A DNA stretch of 64,000 bases from positions 56,554,918 through 56,618,917 of the forward strand of contig NC_134277.1 in assembly GCF_949628215.1 (NCBI RefSeq). Reading direction: 5' to 3'. The notes below the pieces were generated by a model. The model ran no database searches. It was not told where the DNA came from and saw only the letters and a program-made list of their open reading frames with translations. Below, piece after piece: positions 63,201 through 64,000 of the stretch. The position numbers and the translations under genes were made by a program. Each line of letters opens with the position of its first letter. Position 1 is the first letter of the stretch. The stretch is from Phalacrocorax aristotelis (Eukaryota; Chordata; Aves; Suliformes; Phalacrocoracidae).

Positions 63201-64000
63201 AAAACCTGTAAAGAATATAGCAGAAGAAACCTTTTATAAGTTGAAATTTGCCCGGACTTGGTAAAGCTGTGTGAAAATACAGAGCATAATGCATTTAGTA
63301 TTTCAGTGGATATATATTCTTTCTTCAGAGAAGATGGAGACTTGAGAGGAAATATTGTAGAAGTGTCATTTGTAGTTAAGGTTGTTTGATATGACTGTTA
63401 TCAGAGTCTGATTTTCGTTTTTATAACTTTGCCAAAGTTTTAACTGTTTTGGCTGAATTTTCCATGTTACGGAATTTCCAAAAAGCGATTTGTTTTCAAA
63501 GTTACTATTAAAATGATTCATCTGTTTCCAGGAACAAGTTATGGGAAAATACGTTGATTTTTTTTTTTTTGTCCTCCTCCTGAGAAACTCAGTGGCTTCA
63601 TTCTTTGGAGTGGAAACTTGAAATCTGGCAGATGAATCACCCTTGTTTCAGGGAAGTGACTTTTGAAAGCAACTCAGGGTGTCAGAAGGTGCAATGTGTA
63701 CGACATATGATGTGCGTAAAGGCTGGTAGGGACTCTCTAGGAGATTTGGTGGAGTGTTTGGGCTACATGTTCCCAAATAAGTTAGAAGTAAATATTCCGT
63801 AAGTACCTACTAATTAAATGAGTCAGAAGTTTGATAGAAAAATAGTACGGGACGTATGATTAAGGTTTGTATATAAGTGCACCAAGATCTTTCACAGTGT
63901 ATAGACTAACTGTGGAGCTAGTGGTCCTGTGTTGTTATGAAGCTCGTTGAATGTGGTATGGTTCTTTTACACTTTCAGAAAAAGTTTATGAGTGTTTTAT
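9037..64000 (+). CDS. SUGCT: SUGCT, succinyl-CoA:glutarate CoA-transferase; first eight coding exons, 3' part outside window
   Basis: Spliced exons are 9037-9223, 13218-13269, 13366-13439, 16826-16911, 17698-17748, 21781-21901, 49038-49129 and 55952-56095, totalling 807 nt or 269 residues. Phases match at every junction. It is a class III (CaiB/BaiF) CoA-transferase. In mitochondria it moves CoA from succinyl-CoA to glutarate in lysine/tryptophan breakdown; human loss causes glutaric aciduria type 3. Residues 1-62 are Arg/Ala/Gly-rich with few acids, like a mitochondrial presequence. Family motifs include LDLTRVLAGP (76-85), [15 protein letters not shown] (91-105), SVNRNKK (127-133), [18 protein letters not shown] and [10 protein letters not shown]. 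By alignment with formyl-CoA transferase, Asp234 in the last motif should be the catalytic Asp. The human protein is roughly 440 residues, so about 40% is missing to the right. No matching exon for the next segment is visible in 56096-64000. Confidence 0.95.
9224..13217 (+). other. SUGCT: SUGCT intron 1 (4.0 kb)
   Basis: The intron begins in the CpG island and then becomes AT-rich. I recognise no mobile element in it. Open frames at 12033-12430 on both strands overlap one another and show no domain. A TA-rich stretch lies near 12000-12010. Confidence 0.75.
13218..13269 (+). CDS. SUGCT: SUGCT coding exon 2
   Basis: A 52-nt exon sits between TTTCTTGTCAG and AAG|GTGTGT. It enters at phase 1 and leaves at phase 2. 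It encodes [16 protein letters not shown], matching the start of the catalytic domain in the human protein ([14 protein letters not shown]). It is too short for ORF detection. Confidence 0.93.
13366..13439 (+). CDS. SUGCT: SUGCT coding exon 3
   Basis: A 74-nt exon sits between a TTTAATATTACAG acceptor and CAG|GTAAGA. It encodes (R)[18 protein letters not shown] followed by IKVERP(G). This is the N-terminal CoA-transferase family III signature and is nearly identical to human SUGCT. Intron 2 before it is only 96 bp (13270-13365). Confidence 0.96.
15987..16056 (+). repeat. 35-bp tandem duplication
   Basis: Copies 15987-16021 and 16022-16056 are directly adjacent and differ at two positions (33/35 identical). 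Each contains TTCTAATTAAAAGAG and TTGCCAGTCTT. This is a recent local duplication in intron 3. Confidence 0.9.
16399..16572 (+). repeat. A/C-rich low-complexity tract
   Basis: About 170 bases are composed almost wholly of A and C on the plus strand (AACCAAAACAAACC and similar), with very few G or T. It could be a decayed and expanded poly(A) tail or a simple-repeat expansion. It follows directly after the open region at 16076-16352. Confidence 0.75.
16826..16911 (+). CDS. SUGCT: SUGCT coding exon 4
   Basis: An 86-nt exon sits between ATTTCTTTTAG and AAAAAG|GTATAT. It enters at phase 1 and leaves at phase 0. It encodes (G)[17 protein letters not shown] and then [11 protein letters not shown] (residues 106-133). 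The PGAGDDTR and SVNRNKKS strings are family hallmarks. Confidence 0.96.
16912..17697 (+). other. SUGCT: SUGCT intron 4 (786 bp)
   Basis: The intron has no recognisable repeat or RNA gene. A small open frame at 17385-17609 has no features supporting translation. Confidence 0.75.
17698..17748 (+). CDS. SUGCT: SUGCT coding exon 5
   Basis: A 51-nt exon sits between TTTTTATCCCCAG and GAG|GTAAGT, phase 0 at both ends. It encodes [17 protein letters not shown] (residues 134-150), aligning with the human SIAVNIKDPKG segment. Confidence 0.94.
19230..19262 (+). repeat. C17 followed by A16 homopolymers
   Basis: Seventeen C residues (19230-19246) are followed directly by sixteen A (19247-19262) and then an A/C-rich trail to about 19320. 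Such junctions are unstable in replication and sequencing, so the exact length is uncertain. Confidence 0.85.
19590..19665 (+). repeat. Possible ancient SINE/LINE 3'-end relic
   Basis: The pattern TTTAGACTGCAAATCCCTTT, then GGATCAGAGTCTG, then CAATGGCAGAGCCCTGGG resembles the 3' end of old tetrapod CR1/L3- or MIR-type elements (TTAGACTGTAAGCTCTTTGG, then a CAATGGGGCCCTGG-like end). The match is by eye and weak. Confidence 0.3.
20954..20982 (+). repeat. G-rich tract with perfect G-quadruplex motif
   Basis: The plus strand reads G11-T-G5-T-G7-T-G3, four G-runs with single-T loops, the most stable loop pattern known for intramolecular G-quadruplexes. It lies on the non-template strand of SUGCT intron 5, so it would also be present in the pre-mRNA. 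Confidence 0.85.
21781..21901 (+). CDS. SUGCT: SUGCT coding exon 6
   Basis: A 121-nt exon sits between TTTTCTTTTCTAAAG and ACAG|GTATTT. It enters at phase 0 and leaves at phase 1. It encodes [20 protein letters not shown], then [20 protein letters not shown] (residues 151-190). It aligns closely with the human [18 protein letters not shown] segment. Confidence 0.96.
22210..22233 (+). repeat. Short GC-rich hairpin
   Basis: GGTGGGGTGGG (22210-22220) and CCCACCCCGCC (22223-22233) are inverted copies with one mismatch (a G-U pair in RNA). Only TT separates them, so the closing pairs must open. It is a notable GC spike in an AT-rich intron. Confidence 0.6.
23062..23605 (+). mobile_element. CR1 LINE, 5'-truncated, sense orientation
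   Basis: About 540 bp encodes the C-terminal end of CR1 reverse transcriptase: [20 protein letters not shown], then [52 protein letters not shown] one-base shift near 23403-23411 moves the frame; the rest continues as [20 protein letters not shown] and ends [14 protein letters not shown]-stop. It closes with the typical CR1 tail (GGTTGGACAAGATGATCTCC). The copy is dead, being 5'-truncated and frameshifted, as is usual for avian CR1. It lies in SUGCT intron 6. Confidence 0.93.
23700..24650 (-). mobile_element. CR1 LINE, antisense, internally deleted
   Basis: Read on the minus strand, 24650-24283 encodes the linker between the endonuclease and reverse transcriptase ([19 protein letters not shown], then [13 protein letters not shown]). 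From about 24270 to 23700 it jumps to the end of the reverse transcriptase ([29 protein letters not shown]) and the CR1 3' end. The plus-strand end has the typical CACAGAATCATAGAATTG. The catalytic core of the reverse transcriptase is missing, and the copy has stops. It could be one element with an internal deletion or two adjacent insertions in the same orientation. Its 3' end faces that of the preceding CR1, about 95 bp away. Confidence 0.9.
26596..26607. repeat. Perfect 12-bp palindrome with homeodomain cores
   Basis: CTCATTAATGAG is self-complementary and contains back-to-back TAAT/ATTA cores, the form bound by paired homeodomains. It is a short motif and could be chance in AT-rich DNA. 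Confidence 0.4.
27590..27955 (+). repeat. Pyrimidine-rich stretch
   Basis: About 365 bases are strongly C/T-biased on the plus strand (CTCCCTTCCTCCTC, CCTTTTCTAGCC-like strings). It may be a remnant of an old repeat or a drifting simple repeat. An open frame at 27674-27913 in it (Ser/Leu/Pro-rich) follows from composition and is not supported as a gene. Confidence 0.5.
31735..32790 (+). mobile_element. Highly decayed LINE (CR1-type) remnant
   Basis: 31750-31830 reads like a degraded reverse-transcriptase core: TTTGACTGTAGTAAAGTTTT, then TTGACACTTTT and GACAAGCTAGAGAAATGTG. These recall the DFSKAFDT...DKLEKCG region. About 32540-32770 recalls the downstream end (CTGCACCACATTGGTAAGG, CTCAGTTGGAAGG, TCTGGGTACAG, like SALVRPQLEYCVQFW). 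The order and spacing fit a single old sense-strand insertion with many stops and indels. The call is by eye and the edges are uncertain. Confidence 0.5.
35925..36210 (+). mobile_element. Ancient CR1-like 3'-end fragment
   Basis: The stretch GGCATCTGCTTTTCTCCATT, then CCTGGAGATAGAATAT, then TGGGCCTTGAGTCTGATC matches the conserved tail of old sauropsid CR1 elements (GATGGGCCTTGAGTCTGATCCAG-type). Upstream GTCACAGGACTTTAC and TACCATGCTCT may belong to it. It is an old, decayed copy, and the left edge is uncertain. Confidence 0.45.
39450..39472. repeat. 23-bp perfect odd palindrome
   Basis: CAGTTGTTCAG (39450-39460) and CTGAACAACTG (39462-39472) are exact inverted copies around a single A. It contains E-box-like CAGTTG/CAACTG ends and everted TGTTC/GAACA half-sites. 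Confidence 0.8.
39577..39596 (+). repeat. Poly(G)20 run
   Basis: Twenty uninterrupted G residues lie on the non-template strand of SUGCT intron 6. The length is likely polymorphic and error-prone in sequencing. Confidence 0.85.
43224..43256. repeat. Direct repeat carrying two CACGTG E-boxes
   Basis: TTCGTACACGTGTT occurs at 43224-43237 and again at 43243-43256, a 19-bp period. Each copy has a canonical CACGTG E-box (43230-43235 and 43249-43254), the target of bHLH factors such as MYC/MAX, USF or CLOCK/BMAL1. Function is inferred. Confidence 0.6.
44559..44574 (+). repeat. Poly(A)16
   Basis: Sixteen A residues lie in SUGCT intron 6. No recognisable element precedes the run. Confidence 0.8.
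45975..45996. repeat. 22-bp perfect palindrome in a CA/TG repeat
   Basis: A (CA)n run flips to (TG)n around ACACATGTGT, making a self-complementary 22-mer. Such alternating purine-pyrimidine palindromes can form cruciform or Z-DNA and are usually microsatellite by-products. Confidence 0.75.
47231..47309 (+). repeat. Imperfect 50-bp-period duplication
   Basis: CTGCTGGCTGTAGTATC...TTGATATTCCC (from 47231) recurs as CTGCTGGCTGTAATATTG...TTGATATTCCCC (from 47281). The copies of about 28 bp are separated by about 22 bp. It is a small local duplication within intron 6. Confidence 0.75.
49038..49129 (+). CDS. SUGCT: SUGCT coding exon 7
   Basis: A 92-nt exon sits between TCTCTCTGGTTTAG and CAGGAG|GTATGG. 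It enters at phase 1 and leaves at phase 0. It encodes (G)[20 protein letters not shown], then [10 protein letters not shown] (residues 192-221). It matches the human GYGQTGPISQRAGYDAVASA segment. Confidence 0.96.
49130..55951 (+). other. SUGCT: SUGCT intron 7 (6.8 kb)
   Basis: This is AT-rich DNA with one small CR1 scrap (53.67 kb) and T/G-rich simple sequence just before exon 8 (about 55870-55930, TTTG-type units). The stretch at about 51.9-53.1 kb has the look of conserved noncoding DNA (see findings). No gene other than SUGCT is supported. Confidence 0.7.
53667..53775 (-). mobile_element. Short CR1 3'-end fragment, antisense
   Basis: The stretch ATAGAGTCATAAAATAATTT, then GGTTGGAAAAGACCCTTCAG, then ATCATTGTGTCCAACC is the well-known antisense view of the avian CR1 3' end. 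Only about 100 bp remain. Confidence 0.75.
55952..56095 (+). CDS. SUGCT: SUGCT coding exon 8 (catalytic Asp exon)
   Basis: A 144-nt exon sits between ATCTTTTTCTTTAG and TCTCAG|GTAGGA, phase 0 at both ends. It encodes [20 protein letters not shown], then [20 protein letters not shown] and DCNLLSSQ (residues 222-269). Asp234 in [10 protein letters not shown] should be the Asp that forms the aspartyl-CoA anhydride in class III CoA-transferases, by analogy with formyl-CoA transferase. This is the last SUGCT exon in the window. Confidence 0.96.
56096..64000 (+). other. SUGCT: SUGCT intron 8 (5' part, runs off the window)
   Basis: The donor GTAGGA follows exon 8. I searched the 7.9 kb by eye for the next conserved segment (human VACLSHIAANYLIGQ) and found nothing. 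The region holds a CR1 tail (57.0 kb), a (GTTT)n tract at about 58409-58432, A16 at 59484-59499 and AT-rich DNA otherwise. Confidence 0.75.
56975..57072 (+). mobile_element. Short CR1 3'-end fragment, sense
   Basis: GGAGGTTGGACAAGATGACC, then TCCAAAGGCTCCTTCCCAC, is the sense-strand end of CR1, followed by a short AT-rich tail (ATCATTGTATAATAATGATT). Only about 100 bp are retained. Confidence 0.75.

Noticed and set aside
56096-64000. Search for further SUGCT exons
   Set aside because: No stretch encoding the conserved continuation was found by eye. The next exon most likely lies to the right of the window.
1-64000. tRNA, rRNA, CRISPR or operon-like features
   Set aside because: None was seen on inspection. 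The DNA is vertebrate nuclear, and CRISPR or operons are not expected.

Overview
This is vertebrate nuclear DNA, almost certainly from a bird. It has spliced genes with GT-AG introns, CpG-island promoters in an AT-rich background, and interspersed repeats that are recognisably CR1 LINEs (chicken repeat 1), with no Alu- or L1-like sequence. I cannot name the species.

Two divergent, head-to-head genes account for all the coding sequence I can support. On the minus strand is a complete two-exon MPLKIP (TTDN1, C7orf11): start codon at 6914, exon 1 ending at 6552, a 4.65-kb intron, and exon 2 at 1898-1695 ending in TAA, for 188 residues. On the plus strand is the 5' part of SUGCT (C7orf10, succinyl-CoA:glutarate CoA-transferase): start at 9037 and eight coding exons ending at 56095 (807 nt, 269 residues). 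The reading phase is continuous across all seven exon junctions. The remaining exons lie beyond the right edge. The pairing and orientation of these two genes match human 7p14.1, which supports both identifications.

Layout: 1-1694 is the 3' UTR and flank of MPLKIP. 1695-6914 is MPLKIP. 6915-9036 is the shared promoter interval, with one CpG island over each 5' end (about 6330-7280 and 8800-9740) and AT-richer DNA between. 9037-64000 is SUGCT. SUGCT introns are 4.0, 0.1, 3.4, 0.8, 4.0, 27.1 and 6.8 kb, plus more than 7.9 kb of intron 8. They hold CR1 fragments (a tail-to-tail pair at 23.06-24.65 kb, small pieces at 53.7 and 57.0 kb), older decayed LINE sequence (about 31.7-32.8 and 35.9-36.2 kb), a few strong G-tracts and simple repeats, and otherwise unremarkable AT-rich sequence.

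MPLKIP encodes a low-complexity Pro/Gly/Ser nuclear protein. SUGCT encodes a mitochondrial class III CoA-transferase of glutarate (lysine/tryptophan) catabolism. Nothing links the two biochemically; the shared feature is the divergent promoter. I found no new biological system. The points most worth a second look are the promoter architecture, the avian-specific segment of MPLKIP, the inverted CR1 pair, a perfect G-quadruplex motif in intron 5, and a possible decayed retrocopy with an A/C-rich tail in intron 3.
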